Positions 1 to 11,389 of a DNA stretch of 64,000 nt are shown here, one piece after another. Under the pieces are notes generated by a model, which worked only from the letters and a program-made list of their open reading frames with translations, was not told the DNA's origin and did not search any database. The position numbers and the translations under genes are program-made. Numbering within the stretch: position 1 is the first letter of the stretch; every line of letters starts with the position of its first letter. The stretch lies in contig CM039140.1 of the NCBI GenBank assembly GCA_022036555.1, positions 6,723,943 to 6,787,942 of the forward strand, in the 5' to 3' direction. Source of the stretch: Microstegium vimineum. Taxonomy: Eukaryota > Streptophyta > Magnoliopsida > Poales > Poaceae.

Positions 1-1204
1 AACCTCCATTGCGCCAGGAATATGCAGTACAAGAACAGTTACTTAAGCAAGCTGTTTTGCATTTATCTGAATTGGTAGCAGCTTCTATGTTGTAGGCATT
101 ATGAGGTAGCCTAACACATTGCATAGAATAGAACTTGTCGGTTGAACTTTCTGTGCTTTTGTGGTTCTCACAATATAATGGATTATTTCTCATGCACCCA
201 CTTGTTCGATCATCTAGTTCCCAATCCTTTGGTGATCTGATGGAGAAACCTTTCATGCAGTTGCAGAAAAGAAGCTCATTATCATTACAAACTGTGAAAG
301 GTCCACATACAGCAAAGACATCACATTGAGCTTTGGGTTGAGCATAGCTCATTAACCAATTCTGTGAGCTCTCAAGCCAAATGAACGTCTTTGTTCGACC
401 TGAGACATCCAATACATGATGGGTAATCGTTCTTTCATCTAGTAAGTCATATGTGAAGTACTTCTCTTGATTATTGTCGACAAATGTGAAATTGAAAAGA
501 AAAGGTCCTGCCATCTCTGGCACTGAGGGAAAGTATTGGCCATTCCATTCTCCACTGAACCAATATGGTATGGAAAAGTTCAACGATGTAAAAATATACT
601 GATTAACACCACTTGGGTCTAGCTCCTCAGAGTATCTTCCAGGAGATAGGTCAATTGAGTTCTTCCTAGAAACAAGACGGCGGTTGAGACCTGTTATCTT
701 GTCCCAACCAAGTTTTGCACCGGGGAGGAAAGTATCTGTGGGGTAGTCAAAGCTCTGCCACAACACATCAGATGAGTTTATGGAGTTCCGTAGGATGAGA
801 TTGCCACTATTTAGAAGTATAGCTATAGTGTTATTGGTCGTGGTATTTGCTTGTGTGGACCAGACTATGGATTTGGTGGCTCTGCTCAAGATAACAAGGT
901 TTCCATTGTCTGAGATCTTGAGCTCAGATGTGGTGTGATCTGTGAGTGGGTTGTCACCATTTGCAACCCATACTTGAGTGAAATTGGGAACTTTGTTAAA
1001 CCAAATACCTAGGTACCAGTTCAGTGTGTTGTTGGAGGACTTACTGCCTGTCTGGAAGAAACCAACTGCATACTTGCCATTGCTGGAGACGAGCTTGTCG
1101 CTGCTCACAAGTGCTTGGCCTGGTGCGATGTTGTCTGTGGCAGCACAGTCTTGTAGGATGTATAGGAACAAGAGAAGTCTGCAGAGGGAGGTGAAGAGAG
1201 GCAT
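1..1204 (-). CDS. SRK-1: G-type lectin S-receptor-like kinase, N-terminal half (runs off window start)
   Basis: I translated this region base by base on the minus strand from the ATG at 1204-1202. The frame stays open for 401 codons to the window edge. It begins with a signal peptide (MPLFTSLCRLLLFLYILQ), then a B-lectin mannose-binding domain (YLGIWFNKVP at about residue 67), an S-locus glycoprotein domain (WFSGEWNGQYFPSVPEM), a Cys-rich CDVFAVCG segment and the start of a PAN domain (CLSNCSCTAYSW). Transmembrane and kinase parts lie before position 1. It is a close duplicate of SRK-3 but lacks two of SRK-3's lesions: TAC is intact where SRK-3 has TAG, and the 4-base ATAT insertion is absent. 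The family is single-pass plasma-membrane receptors. The ligand is unknown, and the intactness of the missing half cannot be judged. Confidence 0.9.
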   Translation of the reverse strand, partial: MPLFTSLCRLLLFLYILQDCAATDNIAPGQALVSSDKLVSSNGKYAVGFFQTGSKSSNNTLNWYLGIWFNKVPNFTQVWVANGDNPLTDHTTSELKISDNGNLVILSRATKSIVWSTQANTTTNNTIAILLNSGNLILRNSINSSDVLWQSFDYPTDTFLPGAKLGWDKITGLNRRLVSRKNSIDLSPGRYSEELDPSGVNQYIFTSLNFSIPYWFSGEWNGQYFPSVPEMAGPFLFNFTFVDNNQEKYFTYDLLDERTITHHVLDVSGRTKTFIWLESSQNWLMSYAQPKAQCDVFAVCGPFTVCNDNELLFCNCMKGFSIRSPKDWELDDRTSGCMRNNPLYCENHKSTESSTDKFYSMQCVRLPHNAYNIEAATNSDKCKTACLSNCSCTAYSWRNGG

Positions 1205-2187
1205 GATGAAGTGAAGGACGACTGGGGAAGCTAGAACAGATAGGGTGTATGATATAGATGATAGGTAGTAGTTACAAACAATGAACTGTACATGTAACAC
1301 TCAGCAATACATAGTTGGTGAAGTTGAGGCTTCTTCCCAGTTGGTCCCGGAACTACAGAAAAGTCACAATTGTTGAAGTAGAGCCGTAGAGGCTTCCCAG
1401 TTGATTCTGGAACTATAACATAATATGGTGATGCGTGCTGATAGTGCTACATATCCTTAATTTACTTGTCAAGTGGTGCCATATCATTGCCAGACTAAAC
1501 ACGGTATTCAACATACTGCATCGTGCATTCCCATCGTCAATTCGTCAGTATTCAACACACTGCACGTCATCTGCAGTTCAGGCTACAAAGAGTATATTTT
1601 TAGATAATGGAACAAAGTTTGTTCCGGCGCCCTCTACTATCCGGGATGGATTACACATCGTATCTATATTCTTCCAAATATTACCGCTTCTCAGACAATT
1701 TCAAAACATTATTGCTCTATGTATCAGCGTAACTGTAGGGTGGTGCCAACTGCTTGCTACTGTATTTTTGAAGGAACTGCTTACTGCTGTACTGTTGTTA
1801 AAAAAAAAACTACTTACTACTGTACTGTTCATGATTTTGAATGTTTTTGTTGTTAGGTATAAACTTCGATAGACATGAGCAGGGAACATAGAAGGGTTGG
1901 GTATTTATTATCCCTCAATTTGCCATCCTAACTAGAGGCCCCTTTATGATAAAGTTACTAACTTTATTTGTATGGCAAGACCTGTTGGCACATTGAAGCC
2001 CGACATGTTACAAATCAATCTCTTATAGGGTAGATAATGCTACAGAAAACAAATTTATTTGTACACTACAAGAAAAATATTACATATTACAGAAAATGAA
2101 TTTATTTGTACATTACAAGACAAATTTACTTGCCATCCCAACTGACAGACTTCTCATGAATTGATGGATTTGCTGAAAAGCTATTGA
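1205..2187. other. Spacer between SRK-1 and SRK-2
   Basis: This stretch lies upstream of SRK-1 and downstream of SRK-2. The first ~85 bases resemble 47710-47810, the 5' flank of the chimeric pseudogene, so the flank was duplicated with the gene. An open frame at 1435-1872 has no recognisable motif. The part nearest 2187 should hold the SRK-2 3' end. Nothing else could be supported. Confidence 0.5.
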
Positions 2188-4556
2188 TCACACTCTCGTC
2201 TGATGTGGGATGCTTCCTGCAATAGCACTGAGTAGCCTTGGCATTGGAGGCATTTCTAGTTCGCATATTCCCTCAAGAAACTGTACCACCTCAATCATCG
2301 TGGGCCGATCAGACTCAAGATCTTGGATGCACCAACATGCGACTTTGGAAACTCTTTCAGCTTCCTCTATGTTCACATCACCATGCAGGTTTGTATCCAC
2401 AATGCTCAGAATGTCTCCATGGAGAAGCTTGTGTGCAACTTGCACAGGTAAATAGTCTCCTTGGCCTTCAGTATGACTGGACGAATGTTCAATACAGTTC
2501 CTCTTTCCCGATACCATCTCTAGCAAGACCATCCCGTAGCTATAAACATCGATTTTGGGAGTAATAGGGGTTCCACTAATCCATTCCGGAGCAAGATATC
2601 CCACGGTTCCTCGCATTGTAGTCACAACACGGCTGAACTCCCTCCCAAGCAACTTTGCCATCCAAAATCTGCAATTTTTGGAACAAAAGATGCATCCAGA
2701 AGTATATTCTGTGGTTTGATGTCACAGTGTATGATGCAGTCTCGGCAGCCATGGTGCAAGTATCCTAGACCTCTAGCAACTCCAAGAGCTATTTGGTATC
2801 TCATGTTCCAATCTAAAATTGCACCATAGCTTTGGAACAGGTGAGAATCCAGGGAGCCGTTTGGCATGTGCTCGTACACGAGTAACCTCTTATCACCTTC
2901 GCAGCAAAACCCGATCAATTTCACTAAGTTTATATGCTGGATGACTCCAATTGAATTTACTTCTGCCCTGAATTGCTTCTCTCCTTGTCGGGCGCCATCG
3001 AGCCTTTTCACTGCTATGTCAATCGAGTCACTTAGGCACCCCTTAAATACAGAACCAAAACCACCCGTGCCTAGCTTCTCCGAGAATTTTTTGGTTGCAT
3101 CTTGCAAGTCAACATATTTGAACGAAATTATGCCAACGCTACCTTGATTATTGTCTACTGTGGCTCTAGACCACTTCCCTTTTCTCCTCCAAATCACTAT
3201 GAGGAGAGTAAAAACCAAAGCGGCAATGCTCGTGCCAATGGCAACACCAATGATCATGGAAGTCCTATTGCCTTTCCCAGTCTCTAACTCTTTTGCAGCA
3301 AGGCGAAGGTAAATCATTTCTTCATTACCGTCAGTAGCTACATTAAGTAAGTCGTCATGCCAGATAGAGCAACCATCTTGGCCGTAAGAATATGCAGTGC
3401 AAGAGCAATTACTCAAACAAACTTGTGCGCACTCGTTAGCACTTGATGCATTTGGCATGGTTTGGCCATCCTGGGGCAACCTAATGCCTGGCATAGAGTA
3501 GAATTTGTCTGCCATACCTGTTTTGTTTCCATTGTTTGCGCCACAGTTGAGTGGAGTGTTTCTGATGCACCCGCCTGTTCTGTTCTCAATCTCCCAATCA
3601 GCAGGTGATTTCAAAGAGAAGCCTTTCATGCAGTTGCAGAGAGGATCTGCATCAGAAGTGCTTTCTGTGCAGACGGTGAAAGGGCCACAGACAGCATACA
3701 CATCACACTGATGTGCCGGCTGGTTGTTCACTGTCATCCAATCCTGCCCGGTCCAAATGCGGACTTGGTTTTGACCAGAGATATGCAGCGTAGCGCGTAT
3801 GATTATGCTCTCATCAAACATGTTGTAGGTGTAGTAAAGTTCTTGGTCGTTGTCGACGAAGGTAAAATTGGATAGAGGGGAACCTGCAGACATCTCCGGT
3901 ACCCCGCTGAAGAATTTACCATTCCACGTGCTATACCAATACACAGCAGACGAGTTCCATAGCATCCTGGCAACCCCATCGTGATCCAGCCTCGCGGAGT
4001 ATATACCTGAAGATAGATCGATGGAATTCTTCCTCGAAACAAGTCGGCTGTTCAAGCCGGTGACCTTGTTCCATCCAATCTTTACACCAGGTAGCATTGT
4101 GTCTGTCGGGTAGACGAAGCTTTCCCAGAATGTGAGAGAAGTGTTGGAGGAGCTCCGTAGGACAAGGTTGCCACTGTTCAAGAGCACAGCGACGGTGTCA
4201 TTGGTGGTTGTGTCTGCCCGGGTAGACCAGATGGTGTTGCCCTGAGCTGAGACAACCATGTTGCCGTCGCCGGAAATGATGAGCTTCGGCGAAGTGGAAT
4301 TGGAGACCGGATTGTCCTTGTTGGCTGTCCACACAGGGGTCAGCACGGGGACTTTATAGAACCATATGCCGAGGTAGGAGCTCCCTTTTTGGAGTTGGAA
4401 GAAGCCGAGACCGAACTTGCCATTAGCCGAGACAAGCTTCTCGCTGCCGGCAAGCGCATGGCCGGCTCGGAGGGTATCTGTGGCGGCAGAGGGCGGGGGT
4501 GCGTGGAGGATGATGAAAAAGAGCACAGAGAGAACAAAAGGATGGAGAAGGTGCAT
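2188..4556 (-). pseudogene. SRK-2: full-length G-type lectin S-receptor-like kinase with one frameshift
   Basis: The minus-strand frame from 4583 encodes 653 residues. The Met at residue 10 (4556) is the better start because a signal peptide follows directly (MHLLHPFVLSVLFFIIL). Counting from 4583: B-lectin about 35-150, S-locus glycoprotein about 215-290, CDVYAVCG at 293-300, PAN with CLSNCSCTAYSY at 389-400, membrane helix about 442-466, glycine loop GTGGFG 505-510, Lys526 (AVKRL), catalytic HCD 619-621 (non-RD type), DFG 639-641. One C is missing at about 2661-2663 compared with SRK-5 (tcc against tccc). This shifts the frame right after DFG and ends the protein at residue 653. The remaining kinase lobe (APEW, VDVYSYGMVLLE) continues in another frame from 2661 to the stop at 2188. 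It could be a recent pseudogene, an allele, or a single sequencing error. Confidence 0.9.
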
Positions 4557-4583
4557 GGCTGAGCTGCCGGCGTGATCGACCAA

Positions 4584-4990
4584 CGGTTTCGGAGATTTTG
4601 TCTGAGGAAAAGGGCAGTGCCCTGTTCGGTGTTCGGTGCCCGGTGGTGCGGGCTAAATAGGAGTAGTGACCTCCTTTAGTGCCGTTGCTATTTTCGACGA
4701 CTTGCTCAAGTCAAGAGTCAAGAGATAGTACTATTGGCGTTCAATGCACGTTACTGATCATTCTTCCCTTTCTTTCTAGATAGAGCATCTCCTAGACTTT
4801 TTTTTTATGCGCAGAAGATTTTTGTGTGTTTGAGAGACAAAATATGGACTAGTGATAAGCCTGATGACTGAAGAGTGGACTCAGGGTTTGATGATCAATT
4901 GATGCCACTTGTCCTATTCTGAGGTGATGCCCATGCTAATAATGAATCTTATTATACTACTACTAGTAACGAGAGGCTCAACGAAGGCAC
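4584..4990 (-). repeat. SRK-2 upstream region, duplicated elsewhere in the window
   Basis: This 5' flank of SRK-2 recurs at about 43370-43700. Shared stretches include 'gctattttcgacgacttgct' and 'gataagcctgatgactgaag'. Partial copies lie at 33690-33740 and 41760-42057. It marks the ends of duplicated SRK blocks. Confidence 0.7.
4651..4663 (-). promoter_or_regulatory. Conserved TATA-like core promoter motif of SRK-2
   Basis: The minus strand reads CTCCTATTTAGCC about 95 bases upstream of the SRK-2 start. The same 13 bases occur at 33673-33685, about 125 bases upstream of SRK-3. Conservation at a similar distance from two starts suggests a core promoter (TATTTAG). This is inference from position and sharing. 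Confidence 0.5.
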
Positions 4991-5000
4991 TATATTAATT

Positions 5001-5753
5001 CTCATCAAACATGATAGAAAAAAATCCTAAAAAAATCACAATTATCGGAAACATCTAGAGAAGCGTCATAGAAGGCCCAATCTCTTGTAGATATCGACAA
5101 CACCTCTGAAACACCTTGAGAAGCGTCTGGAATATCCGGGGATATCCCTATGTAAAGGAAGGACACTGATGTGAAAACACTTAACCCTTGTACAATGTCA
5201 TATTAAAGGAGGGCATCACCCACCGTATTAATAGAGAGACAAGAGCCATTGTTGACAGGACTTGAAACCTAGGCCTCGGGCGGGTAAGCCTTAAGCATCC
5301 CGAAGGCTCCCCCAGTCCTTCTAGCGTTGTAACCTCCGCCTACCACCCATACCCATTCGGAAAAGGCTATTCTCCAATAGTGATACCCACCATGTTAAGC
5401 CAAAAGCAAGCCTCTACAATGCCACCAAAGAGAGTAGCTTCGACCAGAGATAGTCCAAGGCCATGGCGCAACGCCCGTAGCACCTACGCATCAGCCGCAG
5501 AGGGATAGGAAGAAGAGACTCAAACGGCCGAGCCGGCACCAAGAGGAAGACCCAGGGGGACCGGGCGAAGACAAAGGCAAGCCACTGAAGAGCCTCCACA
5601 TGAGGAAGACGAACCAGCACCGAAAGATGCAAACTACGAAGGCGAAATAGCTACGATCAAAGCTGCAAAGAGCGGAATAAGAAAGGGACCGGTTAGCCGC
5701 AGCCCACGATGCAAACCAAAGAGCAATCCAGCTATCTCAGCAAGCAGCTGAAG
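5001..5753. other. Non-coding, repeat-like DNA upstream of SRK-2
   Basis: A moderately GC-rich stretch (5250-5750) with no convincing gene. Its composition resembles decayed LTR-retrotransposon DNA, but no termini were found. It continues at 6210-6570 beyond the hAT MITE, where the sequence is again anonymous. Confidence 0.35.
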
Positions 5754-6209
5754 CAGTGACAGAGCCAAGAATTATTTATAAGGGGGGCCGACGAAAAAAA
5801 CCAGCTTATAAAAAGTGAGCGCAACTCAACTGACTGGGTTGTTCTTTATTATATATGATCGACAAAGAGCTAGCATGAACACGATAACCAATACTATAGT
5901 ATTAGTGCTTGTAGAAAATATTAATAACATTTATATCTAAGAAAAATACATTTATTGATATTAATTATATACTACAAATATTAATACTTTCTTATATATA
6001 TTTAGTCCAAGTTGAAAATTTGATCTCTCAGGAATTAAGAGACTATTTTTATTAGAGTAAGAGAGTAGAAGATATTAATAGATATATATATATGACAATA
6101 TTTTTGTTATTATTCTTCATGTCAATATATATAAAAATTATAAACTTAGACTAGTAATTTTGTTTGCTTTCAAATGTCAGGGGGGCAGCCCCCCTTGCCT
6201 CCGCCAGTG
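5754..6209. mobile_element. hAT-type MITE with 8-bp target duplication
   Basis: The left end reads CAGTGACAGAGCCAAG and the right end, reverse-complemented, CACTGGCGGAGGCAAG. The flanking octamers are AGCTGAAG (5746-5753) and AGCGGAAG (6210-6217), a 7/8 match as expected for a hAT 8-bp target duplication. The interior is AT-rich with no transposase. Length is 456 bp. Confidence 0.75.
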
Positions 6210-6574
6210 AGCGGAAGTCTGCCAACAACTAGTGATCTTACATGGCGAGATCTAAATCCTACAGGACGGGCACAGTAGAGGCCTGCCACCGCCTTCGAGC
6301 AGCCAATTCCCCCTGCCACCCTTGGCTAAACAAATACCACTTGGGAACGCCTATAACTTCAATACCCACCAAAGGTCAATTGACCCAAAATCCCTACTAT
6401 CTGAAGGCCTAAAGAATTTACCAGGCCGACATCGTACAAGCCTATTACCCTATCAAAGTTCAATGGAAAAACCGACCCAAGCAATTTATCATGAGCTTCG
6501 GAGCGACAACAACCTCTATAGGTGGCAATAATATAGTGTTAGCCTCCATGGAAAATACACCTTATGCTTGATCT

Positions 6575-6765
6575 ATGAAGTTTTTTTCTCTTGAAACAAG
6601 TCTGACGGTTCAAGCCGGTGACCTTGTTGCGGCCTGTCTTTTTGCACTGGGCAGCATTTTGTCTGTCGGATAGTGGAAGCTTTCCTAGAATGCGAGCAGA
6701 CAGTTAGGAGCTCCGCATGACAGGTTGCCACTACATAAGAGCACAACGACGGTGTCATTTTTTTG
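6575..6765 (-). pseudogene. Isolated SRK lectin-domain fragment
   Basis: About 190 bases align by eye with SRK-2 at 4036-4200. Both share 'gttcaagccggtgaccttgt' and the stretches for the SRKN, KVTGLN and YPTDT region. The fragment has indels and no open frame of useful length. It is a relic of another SRK copy cut off on both sides. Beyond it, 6766-7040 holds nothing recognisable. Confidence 0.75.
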
Positions 6766-7039
6766 CAAATAATCGACGGTGTCATTGATTGGGGGCGTGC
6801 TGGCAGCCGACCAGGGTGGCGTGCAGCATCCCGCCGACCACCAAACATAATTTATTTGGTTAAACTTTTCTTGGCTCGCTGGGCTGTACATGGGCCAGCA
6901 GCAGGTGTCAATCCCGCGAACATCAGACACGCGCTATGGACAGCGCAGTCCCTCCACTCGTTGGGCCCCACATAGACCCATCAGCACTTTCGCGTCAGTC
7001 ACTCAGTCTCCGTCACGTGAATGCAGAGAGAAGGATAAC

Positions 7040-8420
7040 AATTAGAAATAAAATAATTTTGATGACATCATCACATGCAAAAGCGTTTTAGAGTTAAAAA
7101 AAGTTATATTTTCTAAACAAAATGTCAAACTTAAATTTCAATTGTACTATTATGTTTGTTATGATAAATTCTTCAAAATAAGATCTCACTTGGTATATTT
7201 TGAAAATAAAATTATCAATAATAATTTTATTAATATAAAATATATTCTGAATATCACGTGTATACTACTAGACAAAAAACATAAAAGAACATCACATATA
7301 TACTATATGAACGTTATAAAATATAACATAGAACAATACGTATATACTATATAGAACATCATGAAATATATCACCGGACATATGTATCTCACAAAATTAT
7401 AGGAACGTAAAACTATATAATAGAACAAACGAGCAGGAAAAAGAGAAGACAAAAGGAAAAAAAACATTGCAACAAATAAAAGGGAATACTTAATTACAGT
7501 GAAAAAGGAAGACAAAAAAACATAAGAGAAACAAAAAAAAAGAAATAGAATAATAATCTACGAAAAACTTGTATTTATAGAACGTCATGTTAACACTGCA
7601 TGAACATCCAATGATAACAAAAGAATATAATATATATATACTACACAAACATCACACATATCATCAAATTTAAAAATAAATTAATATAGTAATTAATTAT
7701 AGTCAAATAAAAAAAATATTAAACATCACATTAACACTACACGAACATCACTAAATATAACTTTAAACATCTTGTATATATATACACTACGTGAACAACA
7801 TAAATAATATAAAAATAGTGAAGTAATTAACTAGAGTCAAGTAACAAAGCGAAAAAATGCTACCGAACATCACATTAATACTACATAAGCATCACAGAAA
7901 ATAGCATAAAACATATGTATACTATAAGAACATCATATATATCATGACATGTTAATAATATAAATAAAAAATAAAAAATAGTGAGGTAGTTAATAAGTCA
8001 AATAAAAAGAAGAAAGAAATGTTACCTAACATCACTAAATAATTATAGAACATAAAAAAAAATATAATAGAAACCTCATATCTATACCGTCTTCATGGAA
8101 AAATACATGATAGAACATCACTTGTGTCTATAAAATAAAAATATAAAATATAAAACTGTAATTATAATAAAAGAAAGGAAAAAATAAGATAAAATACAAA
8201 AATAGAAATAGAAACAAAAATAATAAAATACATAAAAAGAAAAATAAAAAAGGAAAAGAAGAAAGAAATAAAATATAACTAGGATAATAGAACAAAAAAG
8301 AAATAAAAAAGAAAGATAAGAAAGAAATAAAATAAAAAGAAAAGAAAGAAAAAAAGAAAAAGAAAAGAAAAAGAAAACCATACCTACCGTAGCTGTATAG
8401 GGTCGAAGTTTATCCAACAC
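7040..8420 (-). repeat. AT-rich repeat arm A, inverted relative to 18.8-21.3 kb
   Basis: Diverged monomers containing GAACATCAC-like phrases repeat irregularly from about 7240 to 8110, followed by a purine-rich tract (8150-8385). The reverse complement matches arm B: GATGTTC phrases there, with the polypyrimidine tract at 18840-19080 again on the inner side. Frames here encode only Phe/Leu/Tyr/Ile-rich or Lys-rich low complexity. It is best read as a terminal arm or family copy of a large AT-rich transposon. Confidence 0.55.
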
Positions 8421-8553
8421 TCTTGTCTCTGAACGTGGACTCGCTACAGCACGGACTCTGACTCGGAACGTGGGCTCGCTGCAGATGGGACAACTGGGCT
8501 GTCTCTGTCAGGGCTAACTGGGCTGAAATATCAAGCCATCAGGGGGGGGGGGC

Positions 8554-8695
8554 GTTCGGCCAGCTGTTGCTGTTCGACTACTCGGCGGGGAAGATTTCCG
8601 CATTGATTGTTGTGTTTGTTGGGGGTTCGGCCAGCTGTTGCTGTTCGACTACTCGGCGGGGAAGATTTCCGCATTGATTGTTGTGTTTGTTGGAA
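8554..8695. repeat. Direct tandem duplication, two 71-bp units
   Basis: The unit starting 'gttcggccagctgttgctgt' occurs at 8554-8624 and again at 8625-8695, practically identical. An 11-base G run lies just upstream (8542-8552). The second unit runs into the start of the copia LTR at 8688. Confidence 0.9.
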
Positions 8696-10254
8696 ATATG
8701 CTCAAAGTTATTGTGGGTCTTTGAGCCTAAGAGAGGGGGTTGAATTAGGTCACTTAAAAACTACCCTCTAATCAATGACCTCTTTTTCTAACCTTAGCAA
8801 AACCTATGCAAGAGGTAAACTATCTAGTGGTGCAACTATGATTTTGCTAAGTGTTGCTATCTCTATCGTAAAAAGAGTTATGCAACCTAGTTTCCAAACC
8901 TACCAACTAGCCTATCAACTAAGTTAGGAAAGGTAAAAAACACAAGGTAAACAAAGTAAGTGCGGAAGGTAAAGAGTAAGGTAGAGATGCAAACTTCCGT
9001 CGACGACTCCGGTATTTTTACCGAGGTATCGAGAAGCGCGCAAACTTCCCCCTAGTCCTTGTTGGAGCCCCTCGCGAGGAATCCCGCGCAAGGGCCAAGC
9101 TCCCGGTCGGGTAACTCTGTTGATAGCCTCGGGCTCTCCCCACGCGCAGTGGGTCTCCGATGTGCCTTCCGGCAAGCCTCTCCCGGATGCTCTCCGCCGT
9201 CTTCACTATCAAGCTTCCGGCCGAAACGCCACGAGCCTTGTTCCCTTCGGTACACCGATGACGGCCACACCACAAACGCGGTTGGTGTGATCGCGCAAGA
9301 TTACAAGCCCCACCGAGTACAAGCTTGGTGCGCGCAAGCACCCTTTGATCAAGAGGTTTACAAACCTCACTAACACTAGGCTTACACCTAGAGCAAGCAC
9401 ATATGAGTGGTCTAAATAACCTAAGCACTTCGCAAAGCATTTATGCTAATCACCAAGTATATCTCTAAACACTATGTATATGGAGAGCACTAGAATTGTG
9501 TATCAACACCTTGGAATGATTCTCAAGTCTCCTTTCTCCCATTTGGCCGGCCAAAGGTCATATACATAGGCCCCAAGCCAAATGGAGCCGTTGGTGCCCT
9601 TGGATTGCCTCTCCGCGTACCTCCAGACGCAGACAGTAGCGGGGATCCGGACAATCGCGTGCGCGTCTGGACCTTCCAACGGTCTTCTGTGCGCTGCGGC
9701 TGACAGTGGGTCTGGACGCTGTCTATAGTCCAGAGTCCACAGTCCGGACAGCGTCCGGAGTCTTCGCGTGCCTCTGGAACCTCTCTCCATAGAGTCTGGA
9801 TGCCACTGTTGGTCCGGACCCCATGCTCCGGTCAGCGTCCGGAGTCCTTCGTGCTCTCGGGTTCTTCTCTGTGTGCGTCCGGACGCAAGCACCAATGGTC
9901 CGGACACACACTATTCACAGCATCCGGACTCTCTGAATTTCGCAGACCAAACCCTAGGCGTCCGGATGCATCCGCAATGGTCCGGACCCTAGAAACCGTA
10001 GCGTCCGGAGCTCGTTTCTTCACTGTTTTGCTTCCGAGTAGGTTCCATCCTTCATGCTTGGACTATGCTTGATCTTTTAGGTCTTCTATATGCTTCAAAT
10101 GTCTTGCTTGCGGTGTTGTCTAAGTCCAAAGCTTGATTGCACCCTATTGGACTACAAAATAAACACTTGCAAATACGTTAGTCCAATTTGGTTATGTTGA
10201 TCATCAAACATCAAAATCCAAACTAAATAGGACATGAGGACCATGTTCCTTACA
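8688..10254 (-). repeat. 3' LTR of copia-2
   Basis: On the plus strand it starts TGTTGGAAATATG and ends CCTTACA, so both strands have TG...CA ends. Positions 9243-10254 are repeated at 12597-13584. A block at about 9640-10010 carries roughly a dozen TCCGGA palindromes, mostly within GGTCCGGAC or GCGTCCGGA. Confidence 0.8.
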
Positions 10255-10270
10255 ATATCCCTCTTTTTAG
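10255..10270 (-). other. Polypurine tract of copia-2
   Basis: The minus strand reads CTAAAAAGAGGGATAT directly upstream of the 3' LTR. That is the expected position and composition of a second-strand primer, and it fixes the element on the minus strand. Confidence 0.65.
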
Positions 10271-11389
10271 TGCTTTATGACAACACGACCAAAACAAGCA
10301 AATAATATAAGATGCTCAAATGAAAACATATCTACTTGCTAGGATGCAATGCAAGGGCAAGTCTATATGATACTTGATTATACCAATTGAAGCTCATACT
10401 ATGAAGACGTGTCTTGCCTTTGCACATGTCCCCGTTTGGTATTATGGATTTATACTCCCCCTAACTCCATAATCCACTTTCCTCCCTATCTTGGACCAAA
10501 ATATATGATCATTTGTTTTGGTCCTTCAAATTCTCCCCCTTTGGAATCAAACACGAAAAGGAAGACATTAGTAGCACAAGGGAGGGTCAAGTTTTGTGAT
10601 CCTTTGTATATGGAATGAAATTGATCACAAGACTTGACTCTCACATTACATAAACTAAACTCCCCCTAAGTGTATGCATACATATAGTGGATGGCAAAGC
10701 ATATGCATAACCGACAATTTGCACAAAGGAGTTTAATTTATATAATGCATGGAGAAAGCATTTAAAAGATACCAAGAAATGAAATGCAATGATATTTATG
10801 GAAGTTAATCCTTGCTTTTCTCCGGGGACTCCATGTTCCTTGCAATGAGACTACTACACACATGATAGACTTGAAATAGGTGTTAGTCTCAAAGCTTCCA
10901 ACTTATAGATTAGCTTCCCCTAAAAGTGTGCGTACAAGCATAGAATACTTGTAGGAGATATGCACATTGACTTTTAAGGTCAAGATACCAAATGAAAGGT
11001 AATGTCACATGAAAGTGAACATCACTCTTAATTGGTATTTGGGGTAAGTTATCTACAATTTGGTACTTTGGCACATATACGATAATCAATTGACAAGCGA
11101 GCTATGTGCCGTGCTCCTAAGCATTTTAAGAACATGTAGGTTGCTCCAAGGGTAAGAGTGGTACCGAGCAATCCTACCATATGATAACCTAGTGTATGCA
11201 TGACAAGAATTTAGATATGCAAATGCAATACCTAGGCATGAAGGGAACTAGATGCTAATTGAATTTGCAAGATAGAAATCTAGTTACCTAAACATGGGAG
11301 GGGGAACTTGGGTAAGTAGTGTTCACTAACCCACTTGGCAATAATACCAATAATCATCATGATGCATCCCATGTAATGCACCCAATCTT

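Noticed and set aside
1435..1872. Plus-strand frame of 145 codons between SRK-1 and SRK-2
   Set aside because: No domain, no splice context and Leu/Phe-rich composition from AT-rich DNA; probably chance.
2060..2075. 'cactacaag' motif resembling a CACTA terminus
   Set aside because: No inverted partner or 3-bp duplication within reach.
8118..8420. 100-codon Phe-rich minus-strand frame
   Set aside because: Reading of a purine-rich low-complexity tract; same artefact in arm B at 18786-19129.
9018..9440. 140-codon minus-strand frame
   Set aside because: Lies wholly inside the copia-2 LTR; related frames in the second LTR copy break differently.
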